This document shows, one piece after another, positions 16,329 to 24,399 of a DNA stretch of 64,000 nucleotides. Every line of letters begins with the position of its first letter. Position 1 is the stretch's first letter. Origin of the DNA: Fimbriimonadaceae bacterium (GTDB lineage: Bacteria; Armatimonadota; UBA10988); the NCBI GenBank assembly GCA_020850355.1, contig JADZEX010000034.1:62001-126000 (forward strand), read 5' to 3'. A program made the translations under genes and the position numbers. Under the pieces are notes generated by a model, which was not told the origin of the DNA, did not search any database, and saw only the letters and a list, made by a program, of their open reading frames with translations.

Positions 16329-16431
16329 GGCGAGCTCCGCCCAGAGCGTACCACCTCCGGCGGCTGAGGGTGCTGTGAAGCGCGGCGCAGAATCGCGCGT
16401 TGAGCGTATGCACGAGTGAGAGGAGTGGTCG

Positions 16432-17976
16432 TTGAGCGGCACAGGACTCGCCGCGGCGCCGGGCGGGCGGTGGTACGAACGCGTCGAGACGCGCTGGCTG
16501 CTGGCCTCGGCGTTGCTCCTCTGGTTGGCTCAGCGGCCCTGGGCGCAGCTCCCGCCGTGGGCCGAGCGGTGGCTGCCGGTGGTGGCCATCGCCGTCGCCC
16601 CGGCGCCGGTTCTGGCGGCGTTCGCCCGGCGCGGCGGCTGGGCGCAAGGGGCCGTCTTCGCGGTCCTCTGGTGGGGCCTGGGCGGCCACTGGGTGAGCGC
16701 CTGCGACCCGACCTTCGGGATCTTCGCCTGGGCCGGCATGGTGCTCTTCGCCGTCAGCTTCACCTGGCCGCTGGGCTGGGCATTGGGCCGACTGCGTGAC
16801 CGCTGCGGTCCCGATGGGATGCTGTGGCTGGCGCCGCTGGTCTGGTGCGGCTGGGAGACCGCCCGCACCTGGGGGCCGCTGGGCTGTCCCTGGTTCATGT
16901 TGGGCCACAGTTACTGGCAGGCCGGGCCGCTGCCCCAGGTGGTCGACCTGACCGGTGTCGGCGGCCTGACGCTGGTCAGCGCCACCTGCAGCGCCGGCCT
17001 CGCCCGGCTGCTGCTGGGCCTCGGCGGCGCCCGGCGACAGCTTGCGCTGGGGCTGGCCGGCCTGCTGCTGCTGACGGCCTATGGACTGGCGCGCCGGCCG
17101 GCCGCCGCGGTCAGCCAGGGCCCGGCCCACCGGGTGGCCCTGGTGCAGCCCAACGTGCCGCAGCAGCAGAAGGCCAACGGCGACGCCCACGAGCTGTTCG
17201 ACCGCCACCTGCAGCTCAGCCTGACGGCCCCGCGCGACACCGCGCTGCTGGTCTGGCCAGAGACCTCGGTCCCCGTCCGCATGATGCTCTGGCCGACGAT
17301 GCGGACCGAGCTGACGGCCTTGGCGCAGATGCTGCGCAGCACCCTGATCATCGGCGCGGTGCAGCCGATCCCGCCGGACGATGTCCGCAGCCGGGTGGTC
17401 CGCAACGCGGCGTTTGTGATCGACCCGCGCGGGCGGGAGGTGGACGCCTACGCCAAGAAGCACCTCGTGATCCTGGGCGAGTACCTCCCCGGGCGCGAGC
17501 GCTGGCCGGTGCGGCGGATCGCCGCCCAGACCCCGCAGTACTGGGCCGGCCCGCGCTGTCGGGCGACGCGCTCGCCGTTGGGTCCGCTGGGCTTGCCGAT
17601 CTGCTATGAAAGTGCCTTCCCAAGCGACTGTACCGCGATGGTCCGCGACGGCGCCGAGGCGCTGGTGGTGCTGACCAACGACGACCAGTTGACCGAGATT
17701 GGGGCCCGCCAGCTCTATCAGCAGACGGTCTTCCGGGCGATTGAGAACCGGCGCTGGCTGGCGCGCTGCTCGAACAGCGGCATCTCCTGCGTCGTCGCGC
17801 CGACCGGCGCGGTGGTCGCGGCCAGCGAGTGGAATCGCGCGATGCTGCAAGACGGCTGGATCGAACTGCGGCGGGATGTCACACTGTACACACGTTACGG
17901 CAACTGGCTGCCGCTACTGTGCCTGCTGATCACGGCCTGCGCGCTGGCGCGGCGGGCCGGAACCAGGAACTTCTGA
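16432..17976 (+). CDS. lnt: Apolipoprotein N-acyltransferase (Lnt)
   Basis: This integral membrane enzyme (514 residues) starts at TTG 16432 behind GAGAGGAG. About six hydrophobic segments occupy residues 20-230, followed by a periplasmic nitrilase-like domain. The Glu-Lys-Cys triad is visible: Glu in VWPETSVP (about 277), Lys in AKKHLVILGEYLPG (about 342), Cys in LPICYESAFP (about 391). Lnt adds the third acyl chain to lipoproteins at the N-terminal Cys, a feature of diderm envelopes. Its presence is a good argument for an outer membrane. It overlaps the next gene by one base (TGATG). Confidence 0.9.
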   Translation: MSGTGLAAAPGGRWYERVETRWLLASALLLWLAQRPWAQLPPWAERWLPVVAIAVAPAPVLAAFARRGGWAQGAVFAVLWWGLGGHWVSACDPTFGIFAWAGMVLFAVSFTWPLGWALGRLRDRCGPDGMLWLAPLVWCGWETARTWGPLGCPWFMLGHSYWQAGPLPQVVDLTGVGGLTLVSATCSAGLARLLLGLGGARRQLALGLAGLLLLTAYGLARRPAAAVSQGPAHRVALVQPNVPQQQKANGDAHELFDRHLQLSLTAPRDTALLVWPETSVPVRMMLWPTMRTELTALAQMLRSTLIIGAVQPIPPDDVRSRVVRNAAFVIDPRGREVDAYAKKHLVILGEYLPGRERWPVRRIAAQTPQYWAGPRCRATRSPLGPLGLPICYESAFPSDCTAMVRDGAEALVVLTNDDQLTEIGARQLYQQTVFRAIENRRWLARCSNSGISCVVAPTGAVVAASEWNRAMLQDGWIELRRDVTLYTRYGNWLPLLCLLITACALARRAGTRNF

Positions 17977-19994
17977 TGCGACGTATTGCGGTCCATAGCA
18001 CCCACGAAGCGGCTGACAAACTCGGCGGCATCGGCACCGTCCTGCAGGGCATCTTGCCCGAACCGGCCTACGGCGCCGCCTACCAGCGGACGCTGCTGGT
18101 CGGGGTCTACCCCTTCCCGACCGAGGGGTCGGTGATCGACGACGAGGCGCTCCGGGCGGCCCGGGGCTGGAGCGTGAAGTTCGACTCGCAGCTCCCGCGC
18201 CGCGGCGGGGCGCTGGCGCAGCGGCTGCTGCAGGTCGCCGAGCGGTACGGGGTGCGCCTGGTCTACGGCACACGCCGCTTCGGCAAAGAGCTTGAGATTC
18301 CCACCCTGGTGGCCTCCCCGCAGGGCGTCCGCCGGGCGCTGGTGGACTCCTACCGGCGCCGCTTGCGCGCGCTGCTGGCGGTCGACCTGGAGGTCTTCGA
18401 CGACTTCCCGGCGGTCACCGACCGGGTCGACCGGCGGCTGGAGCGGTTGCTGCTGCCGGGCCACGAGACGGCCGACGTGCCGGAGCGGCTGATCGTCGAC
18501 GCCCACGGCGAGCCGTTCCCGGGGGGCGTGGCCTGGTCCGACGGGCGCGCCATCTTCCCGCCGCTGGCCGCGCTCGACGCCTTCAGTGGCGACGGCCGCG
18601 CCAACAAGTACCTGTTGGAACTACAGTACCACACCTTCGCGGCGCCGGCGTTGTGGGAAGCGACCTGCGCCGTGCTGGCCGAGTGGGCCCCGGGCGCTGG
18701 CGGCTACGACCCCGAGGCGGTCGATCTGTACGCCCACGACTGGCTTGGCGTACCGCTCTGGTGGGCCTCGCGGGTCGCCGAGAACCGCGTCCGGCGGACC
18801 GTCTACATCGCCCACGAGGCGCGCATCTTTCGGCTGCTGGCCGAGGGCGCGCTGCACGACCGGGCGGCCCTGCTGCGGGCGGTCTGCCACCCCGAGGGCT
18901 ATGACGCGGCGCTCTACCCGCATCTGGCCAAGGCGCTCGAACGGGGCTGGGACCTCGCCACGATGTACCCTGGGACCGTCGGCTTCCCCGACATCTTCCA
19001 CCACACCATCAACCGCGAGGCAGCACACTTCGACCGGGTGATCGCGGTCGGGCCGCTGGTCCGCGACGAGCTGGAGGTCAGCCTGCGGCCGCAGCCGGCG
19101 CCGGCGGTGAGCTGCTGTCCCAACGGGATCCCCTCGGCGGCGGTCACCGTGGATCAGGCCTGGGCCGCCCGGCAGCGGCTGGCAGCGGTCGTCGAGCAGG
19201 CGGTGGGGTTCGTACCCGACGTGATCTTCAGCGGCGTGATGCGCTGCGAGCTGTCCAAGGCGCCCTGGCGCAACATCGGCCTGCTGCGGCGCTGCGCGGA
19301 GCGCTTCCCGCACCTGAAGGCCGCGCTGCTCTGGCTGTCCGCCCCCAAGCCACGGCCCACCGCCGCGCAGGTGCAGCGTTGGAGCCGGTCCTGGAACTGG
19401 CCGCTGGACCACCGCGGCGGTGCCGGCGGCGACCTGCGGCCGGAGGAGGAAGGCCTCTGGCGGGCGGCCGATCTGCTGAACCGCGACCATCCCGGCCAGG
19501 CGGCGCTGTTGTACATCAATCAGTTCGGCTGGGGCCGCGAGGTGCTCGGCGCCCTCGACCCGCGCGACGCCACCTTCGGCGACCTGCGGACCGGCTCCGA
19601 TGTCGAGCTGGGCTTGTCGATCTACGAGCCCTTCGGGATCGCGGTGCTGGAGCCGTTCTGCGCGGGCACCGTCTGCGTGGTCTCCGACGCTTGCGGCTGC
19701 GCGCGACACCTGGCGAGCCTCGGTCTGCTCGACCTGGTGGTCGAAGCGCCGTTTACGCGCCACGACTTGCCGCCCCGCGAGGTCGACAGCGCGGCCCTGC
19801 GGGAGATCGAAACCGACGCCTACGACGCGGTCCTCGACGCCGTCGTGGCCCGGCTCGGCCTGGCCGGCGGCCCGGTCGACGCGGCGCGGTGGCAGCAGCT
19901 CCGGGCGGCGCGCCTGGAGGCCGCGCAGGCCGTGATCGGGCAGCTCTCGTGGGGTCAGGCGGTCGAGCAGTACCTCTTGCCAGCGGTCGGCTGA
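17976..19994 (+). CDS. Glycogen/starch-synthase-like GT-B glycosyltransferase
   Basis: This 672-residue protein starts at ATG 17976, overlapping the lnt stop. The start HEAADKLGGIGTVLQGIL echoes the KxGGLxDV loop that binds nucleotide-sugar in GT5 glycogen synthases. AHDWLGVPLWW (about residue 252) echoes the HDW segment of the same family, and SIYEPFGIAVLEPFCAG near residue 548 supplies the E-x7-E motif of retaining GT-B enzymes. The protein is longer than bacterial GlgA (about 480), with extra N-terminal sequence. It is encoded between lnt and an NlpC/P60-like lipoprotein, so a role in envelope glycan rather than glycogen storage is possible. Cytoplasmic location is expected. Confidence 0.72.
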   Translation: MRRIAVHSTHEAADKLGGIGTVLQGILPEPAYGAAYQRTLLVGVYPFPTEGSVIDDEALRAARGWSVKFDSQLPRRGGALAQRLLQVAERYGVRLVYGTRRFGKELEIPTLVASPQGVRRALVDSYRRRLRALLAVDLEVFDDFPAVTDRVDRRLERLLLPGHETADVPERLIVDAHGEPFPGGVAWSDGRAIFPPLAALDAFSGDGRANKYLLELQYHTFAAPALWEATCAVLAEWAPGAGGYDPEAVDLYAHDWLGVPLWWASRVAENRVRRTVYIAHEARIFRLLAEGALHDRAALLRAVCHPEGYDAALYPHLAKALERGWDLATMYPGTVGFPDIFHHTINREAAHFDRVIAVGPLVRDELEVSLRPQPAPAVSCCPNGIPSAAVTVDQAWAARQRLAAVVEQAVGFVPDVIFSGVMRCELSKAPWRNIGLLRRCAERFPHLKAALLWLSAPKPRPTAAQVQRWSRSWNWPLDHRGGAGGDLRPEEEGLWRAADLLNRDHPGQAALLYINQFGWGREVLGALDPRDATFGDLRTGSDVELGLSIYEPFGIAVLEPFCAGTVCVVSDACGCARHLASLGLLDLVVEAPFTRHDLPPREVDSAALREIETDAYDAVLDAVVARLGLAGGPVDAARWQQLRAARLEAAQAVIGQLSWGQAVEQYLLPAVG

Positions 19995-20014
19995 GCACGG
20001 CCGCGGTGCCCGCG

Positions 20015-20683
20015 ATGCGCCGGCGGTGGTGGGTCCTGGGCGGCTGTTGGGTCGGGCTCGCGGTCGTGACGGCGGCCTGCCGGCCCGATCCCCGCGGGGA
20101 GGGCGCCGCGGCACCCGCCCAGTCCCGCTGGCGGCTGACCGAGGCGGCGGCGCGGGCCGCCTGGAGGCGCGACCATCCGGGCGAGCAGCTGCTGAACGAC
20201 GCCATCGGCCGGGCGGCCGTCAGGCTCTCCCGCGAGCGGCCGATGGGGCGCTTCGTGCTGGGGCTGACCACGCCAGGGAACGACTGCTCCGACTTCGTGG
20301 CCTGCTGCATCGACGATGGACTTGGAGTGCAGGCGCGTTTCCGGCGCGGCTCGCAGCAGCACCTGCTGGCCGCACGGCGCGGTCTCTTCGAGCACTCCTG
20401 GTGGCGGCCGGGCGTCGTCCTGTTGCCCGGTGACGAGCTAAGCGTGCGCCATTCGCCGCACTATCAGCCGTACCCCGAGGCCTGCTGGCACACCGGCCTG
20501 ATTGGCAGCGATGGGCAGGTTTACGACTTCAGCAAGTTGAAGCGCTGGCCGACCGCCCGCTACGGCCGGCACCCGGTCGCCTGGTTCCTGCGCCACAGCC
20601 GCGGTCACCACGAGGTGCTGCTGTCGCGGCTGCACTGGCGGTACCGCTACCGGGTGGAGCCGCTGCCGCGCGTCACGGGGTGA
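20015..20683 (+). CDS. NlpC/P60-like putative lipoprotein
   Basis: This 222-residue protein starts at ATG 20015; GTG 20006 is an in-frame alternative. It has a basic-hydrophobic N-terminus ending VVTAAC, a weak lipobox. NDCSDFVACC (about 91) looks like the catalytic Cys of papain-like NlpC/P60 enzymes (usual DCSGFV), and CWHTGLIGSDGQVYDFS (about 158) supplies the matching His. This would be a peptidoglycan or amide hydrolase on the periplasmic side. It follows the glycosyltransferase by 20 bases, and its end overlaps the convergent DUF4091 gene by 11 bases. Confidence 0.65.
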   Translation: MRRRWWVLGGCWVGLAVVTAACRPDPRGEGAAAPAQSRWRLTEAAARAAWRRDHPGEQLLNDAIGRAAVRLSRERPMGRFVLGLTTPGNDCSDFVACCIDDGLGVQARFRRGSQQHLLAARRGLFEHSWWRPGVVLLPGDELSVRHSPHYQPYPEACWHTGLIGSDGQVYDFSKLKRWPTARYGRHPVAWFLRHSRGHHEVLLSRLHWRYRYRVEPLPRVTG

Positions 20684-23600
20684 AGGGACCGACGACTCGC
20701 GAGAAGTCGACCGTGGCCGTGACGGAGGTCCGTTGCGGCAGCTCCAGCCTGGCCGTCAGGCGGTACTCGCCAGCGGGCAGGTCGCCCAGCGCCAGCCTGC
20801 TGGTCAGCCGCGTGCTGCTCTTGACCGGCAGGCGCGCCTCGCAGCGGCGGGGCCCGGTCGCCGTCAACCGCAGCTCGCCCGCGGCCCCCAGCGGCAGTTG
20901 CAGATCAGCCCGCAGCACGGCGCTGCTGACCTCCAGCGGCAGCCAGCTCGGTGACAGGCTCAGACTGACCTGCGGCTCGACCAGGCCATCGAGCGGCAGA
21001 TCGCCTTGGGTGACCGCCAGTCCGAAACGTTCCGGGCGACCGAACGGCCCGCCGGTGACGGCCCACGAACTCAGCTCCAGGACCTCCAGCGGGCGCCGCT
21101 CGCGGCCGAAGTTGAGGCCAAAACGGGGCTCCAGCCGCAGGTTGGCGACCGGGATGGCGAGCTCTGCGACCCACCGCTTGAGGGCCGGCTCGACCCGCGC
21201 GGCGGCCCGCACCGGGGCTGGCCAGACCTTGCCATCCGGACCGCGGCGGGCGATCGTGCCGAGGGTGTTGACGGCTACCTGGTAATACTGCTTGCCACCC
21301 GCGCCGGGATCCAGGAAGACCTCGACGCAGTCGTCGTTCCAGACCGGCCCGTCCGGCTCGCGGATACTGGCCGTCAGTTGCGACACGCGGTCCTCCTGAC
21401 AAACGAAGGCCACATAGAGCTGCTGCTCGCGCAGCGCGAAGCGGACCTGGGTCGGCATCTGCGGCAGGCTGCCGCCGTCACTGCGGGTCAGCGTGACCAT
21501 CGCGGCGCCGGCCCAGCCCGGGTCTCCGTCCAGCTCGCCGTCGATCTGCGGCAACTGCTTCAGGAAGGGCACCCGCAAGGCCGGCCGCGGGATGCTGGCT
21601 GCGCCGAGCAGCGGCTCCTGCCGCGTCTCGCTGAGGCGCGCGGTGACCTGGCCGGGTTGCCAGCTCGGCCGCGGCGGGGGCGGCGTGCGGCCAAGGGCCG
21701 CCGCCAGGTCCCAGGCATGCCGCGCGGCCAGCCAGCGCAGCGTGTCGTACTCCTCCAGGGCCAGCCCGTTCGGCTGTTTGAGGGGGCCCACCAGCACTTT
21801 GGTGACGTCGGCCGGCACGACATAGCCCTTGGCGCGGGCCTGCTCCGGCGACCAGACGGCGCTCCAGGCCGCCCGCCCCCGGACCTCGCCACGGCTGCTC
21901 AGCCGGGTCCGCAGGCTGGCCAGCCACTGCTCCGCCGCCTGCACCGCGCCGCGGGCGCGGGAGACCGGCCGCGCCGCGGCCAGCAGCTCCTCCAAGAGCA
22001 GCAGGTAGCGCCGATCCTCGACGCCCTCGCGGCTGGCCTCCCAACCCAGGCTCGGCCCGCCGGGATGCTGGTCCTGCGGCGGGTAGCGGTGGACCCAGTC
22101 GCCATGCTCGGCGTCCAGGTTGTCGTACAGGTCGCCGCTGCCCCCGCGGTACTCCCAGTTGAACCCGCCATGCAGCCCGTGGCGCCAGTTGAAGTAGCCG
22201 TAGGCCCAGCGGTCGGTCTCCGGCTGGTAGCTCTCGACGTCGTTGTTGTAGATCAGCAGCCGCTTGCCGGCCCGCCGGGCGGCTTCGACGGTGGCCGTCG
22301 GGCCCAGCGCGCCGTTGTAGTTCCACCAGTCGGCCAGCGGGCCGGCCTGATCGTGGAAGTAGGCGTCGCCCGGGCCGTCCTGCTCGGTCGCCACCCCCGC
22401 GGCGTGCAGCAGCTTCAGCAGCGCCACGTTGCGGTCGCGGTCGGCCTGGCTCTGCCAGCCTGGTTCGTCGACCGGCTGCACCAGCAACGCAGGCCAGCCC
22501 TTGGCCCGCAGTTCGGCGGCCAGTTTCACGTGAAACTGCACGTAGGCCCGGTCGTACTCCGGCGTGCCGTACGCGGCCACGGTGCCGGCCGCCGCCTGGC
22601 CGGAGTCGCTCAGCAGGATCAGTGGCTCGCGGAAGCCGAGCTCGCGGGCCGCCTCCATGAACCACTCGAAGGGCGTGTTGCCCGGCCACTGGAAGCTCCA
22701 GCCGGTCGGTTCGTGGCGGTAGCAACTGGGGTCGACGCCGAAGCAGAGCCCGACCGAGGTCATCTGGTGGGCCCGCATGTCGGCCAGGTCGGCCCGCAGA
22801 TCGGCCGCGGTGCGGTCGCGGCCGAACAGGCGGTAGTACTCGCCGTAGAGCAGCCCCCGCGGTTCGGGCAGGGTCAGCGGCAGCACCAGCAGGTGCAACG
22901 GCACGCTGCTCACGGCGTTGCCGCAGCGCACACCCAGGCTGCCCTGGTAGCGGCCGGCCGGCGTCCCGGGCGGCACCGCGGCGGTCAGGTGGAACCCCTG
23001 ACTGCGGCCGGCCGGCACCGTCACCGGGCCCTGCAGCGAGGCGTAGTAGCTCGGCAGGTCGCTGATATATTCCTCGGAGGCGTAGTGGACTCGCTTCGGC
23101 AGGCAGACCACTCGCGAGAGGTCCCAGATGGTTGGCGGCAGCCGCGCCCCCGCCGGGCCGACCAGCTCGCTGACGCTGAGTCCGACCGCCTGCTCGCGCA
23201 GGGCGTGCAGGCCAAAGGCGACCGGCTCCAGTTCACCGGGAGTCGCCACCAGACCGAGTTGGCCGAGCCGCCGCTGCGGCCAGGTGGTTGGGAAGACGTG
23301 CCCCAGGGTGGAGGCTTCGAAGAGCTGCGCGCCGCGCTCGGTCTCGGCCGCCGTGGGGGGCAGCGGCGGTCCCTCGTCGAGGTGCAGCAGCCGCCGATAG
23401 CGTGCGGCGAAGGTGCCCCAGCGGACGTTGTCGATGAACAGCTCGACATCCTGCCGGGGCATCCGGAGGTAGAGCAGCAGCCGCCCGAGCGACCGCAGGT
23501 CGAGTTCGTTGCGGTAGGCCAGCAGGTTCAGCGCGAAGGCCCGGTTCCAGCCCGGCTTCAGCCGTCCGGAGCCGAAGACGTTCCGCCCGCCGGTCTCGTC

Positions 23601-23912
23601 GATCCGCCAGCAGAGCGTCTCGGGAGTGGTCCCGGCGAGGTAGATGTCCGCCAGCAGAACCTGCTGCTCGGCCCACTCCGCCGGGCTCGCCGGGCGCAGC
23701 AGCAGCCCCGGCCAACTGTCCGCCGGGCTGCCGGCAAAGCGCACCCGCAGCGCCGACTTGCCGCTGGTGGCGTACTGCTCGACCCGTTGCAGTTGGGCCC
23801 CGGACGCCTGAAACGGCTGGTCGGCGTCCGACTCGAAGTCGGCGACCGGCGTCTCGGCGACGGCGCCGAGGGCGGCCAGCAGGACCGGCAGGAGCCGCCA
23901 CAGTTCGCGCAT
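20673..23912 (-). CDS. Secreted DUF4091-type hydrolase-like protein with C-terminal CBM9-like domain
   Basis: This is a 1079-residue exported protein starting at ATG 23912 (MRELWRLLPVLLAALGAVAE signal peptide). Residues 25-150 form a carbohydrate-binding-like sandwich (VADFESDADQPF opening). Residues about 200-700 form a TIM-barrel-like region with PRGLLYGEYYRLFG, ELRAKGWPALLVQPVDEPGW and QPETDRWAYGYFNWRHG, typical of DUF4091. A CBM9-like domain (QIDGELDGDPGWAGA to FNDD-type WNDDCVEVFLDPG, about 830-1000) follows, then a last beta domain. It probably attacks a plant or microbial glycan at the cell surface. No known GH family can be assigned with confidence. Confidence 0.78.
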   Translation of the reverse strand: MRELWRLLPVLLAALGAVAETPVADFESDADQPFQASGAQLQRVEQYATSGKSALRVRFAGSPADSWPGLLLRPASPAEWAEQQVLLADIYLAGTTPETLCWRIDETGGRNVFGSGRLKPGWNRAFALNLLAYRNELDLRSLGRLLLYLRMPRQDVELFIDNVRWGTFAARYRRLLHLDEGPPLPPTAAETERGAQLFEASTLGHVFPTTWPQRRLGQLGLVATPGELEPVAFGLHALREQAVGLSVSELVGPAGARLPPTIWDLSRVVCLPKRVHYASEEYISDLPSYYASLQGPVTVPAGRSQGFHLTAAVPPGTPAGRYQGSLGVRCGNAVSSVPLHLLVLPLTLPEPRGLLYGEYYRLFGRDRTAADLRADLADMRAHQMTSVGLCFGVDPSCYRHEPTGWSFQWPGNTPFEWFMEAARELGFREPLILLSDSGQAAAGTVAAYGTPEYDRAYVQFHVKLAAELRAKGWPALLVQPVDEPGWQSQADRDRNVALLKLLHAAGVATEQDGPGDAYFHDQAGPLADWWNYNGALGPTATVEAARRAGKRLLIYNNDVESYQPETDRWAYGYFNWRHGLHGGFNWEYRGGSGDLYDNLDAEHGDWVHRYPPQDQHPGGPSLGWEASREGVEDRRYLLLLEELLAAARPVSRARGAVQAAEQWLASLRTRLSSRGEVRGRAAWSAVWSPEQARAKGYVVPADVTKVLVGPLKQPNGLALEEYDTLRWLAARHAWDLAAALGRTPPPPRPSWQPGQVTARLSETRQEPLLGAASIPRPALRVPFLKQLPQIDGELDGDPGWAGAAMVTLTRSDGGSLPQMPTQVRFALREQQLYVAFVCQEDRVSQLTASIREPDGPVWNDDCVEVFLDPGAGGKQYYQVAVNTLGTIARRGPDGKVWPAPVRAAARVEPALKRWVAELAIPVANLRLEPRFGLNFGRERRPLEVLELSSWAVTGGPFGRPERFGLAVTQGDLPLDGLVEPQVSLSLSPSWLPLEVSSAVLRADLQLPLGAAGELRLTATGPRRCEARLPVKSSTRLTSRLALGDLPAGEYRLTARLELPQRTSVTATVDFSRVVGPFTP

Positions 23913-23957
23913 CGGACTACTCCGCGGCCAGCATTGCCCATCGCGCTGGCCGAATCC

Positions 23958-23986
23958 TTGCTTCCGCGCGCACGACGTTGTAAAGT
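23958..23986 (+). promoter_or_regulatory. Candidate promoter placing transcription start at the GTG of the cyclophilin-like gene
   Basis: TTGCTT (23958-23963) and TAAAGT (23981-23986) are 17 bases apart. Transcription would start at about 23993, that is, at or one base from the GTG start at 23994, which suggests a leaderless message. Confidence 0.4.
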
Positions 23987-23993
23987 TGCCGCC

Positions 23994-24389
23994 GTGGGTA
24001 AACGCTTGACGGTCACGCTGGGTAGCGAGTCGCTGAGTCTCACACTCAACGACAGCGCGACGGCCGCCGCACTGGTGGCCGCCGGGCCCTTCGAGGCCAC
24101 GGCGCACCGCTGGGGGCAGGAGCTCTACTTCCCGGCCCCGGCCGACGGCGCCACGGCGGAGGCCACGGCCGACCTGGTGCCCCTCGGCACCGTCGGGTGG
24201 TGGCCGCCGGGGCGGGCAGTCTGCCTGTTCTTCGGGCCGACGCCGTTGAGCGAGGGTGACGAGATTCGCCCGGCCAGCCCGGTGGCGGTGGTCGGGACGT
24301 TCGAGACCGACAGCGCGGTGCTGGCGCTGCTGGAGGACACTCCAGACCAGACCACGGTGATCGTACGAGCCGCCGAACAAGGCGAATGA
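23994..24389 (+). CDS. Cyclophilin-like fold protein (DUF369/TM1367 type)
   Basis: This 131-residue protein starts at GTG 23994. The sequence NDSATAAALVAAGPFEATAHRWGQELYF, then GTVGWWPPGRAVCLFFGPTPLS, is close to the small cyclophilin-like beta barrels (PF04126 family) often found next to unknown metabolic genes. Members of this family lack known prolyl isomerase activity. It is 10 bases upstream of the large PKD protein and probably co-transcribed with it. It is cytoplasmic, with no signal peptide. Confidence 0.8.
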   Translation: MGKRLTVTLGSESLSLTLNDSATAAALVAAGPFEATAHRWGQELYFPAPADGATAEATADLVPLGTVGWWPPGRAVCLFFGPTPLSEGDEIRPASPVAVVGTFETDSAVLALLEDTPDQTTVIVRAAEQGE

Positions 24390-24399
24390 GGTAAGCGCG

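Noticed and set aside
21006-23993. 1127-codon plus-strand reading frame opposite the DUF4091 gene
   Set aside because: Only the last 131 codons (from GTG 23994) look like a real protein (cyclophilin-like). The rest is the complement of the secreted DUF4091 gene.
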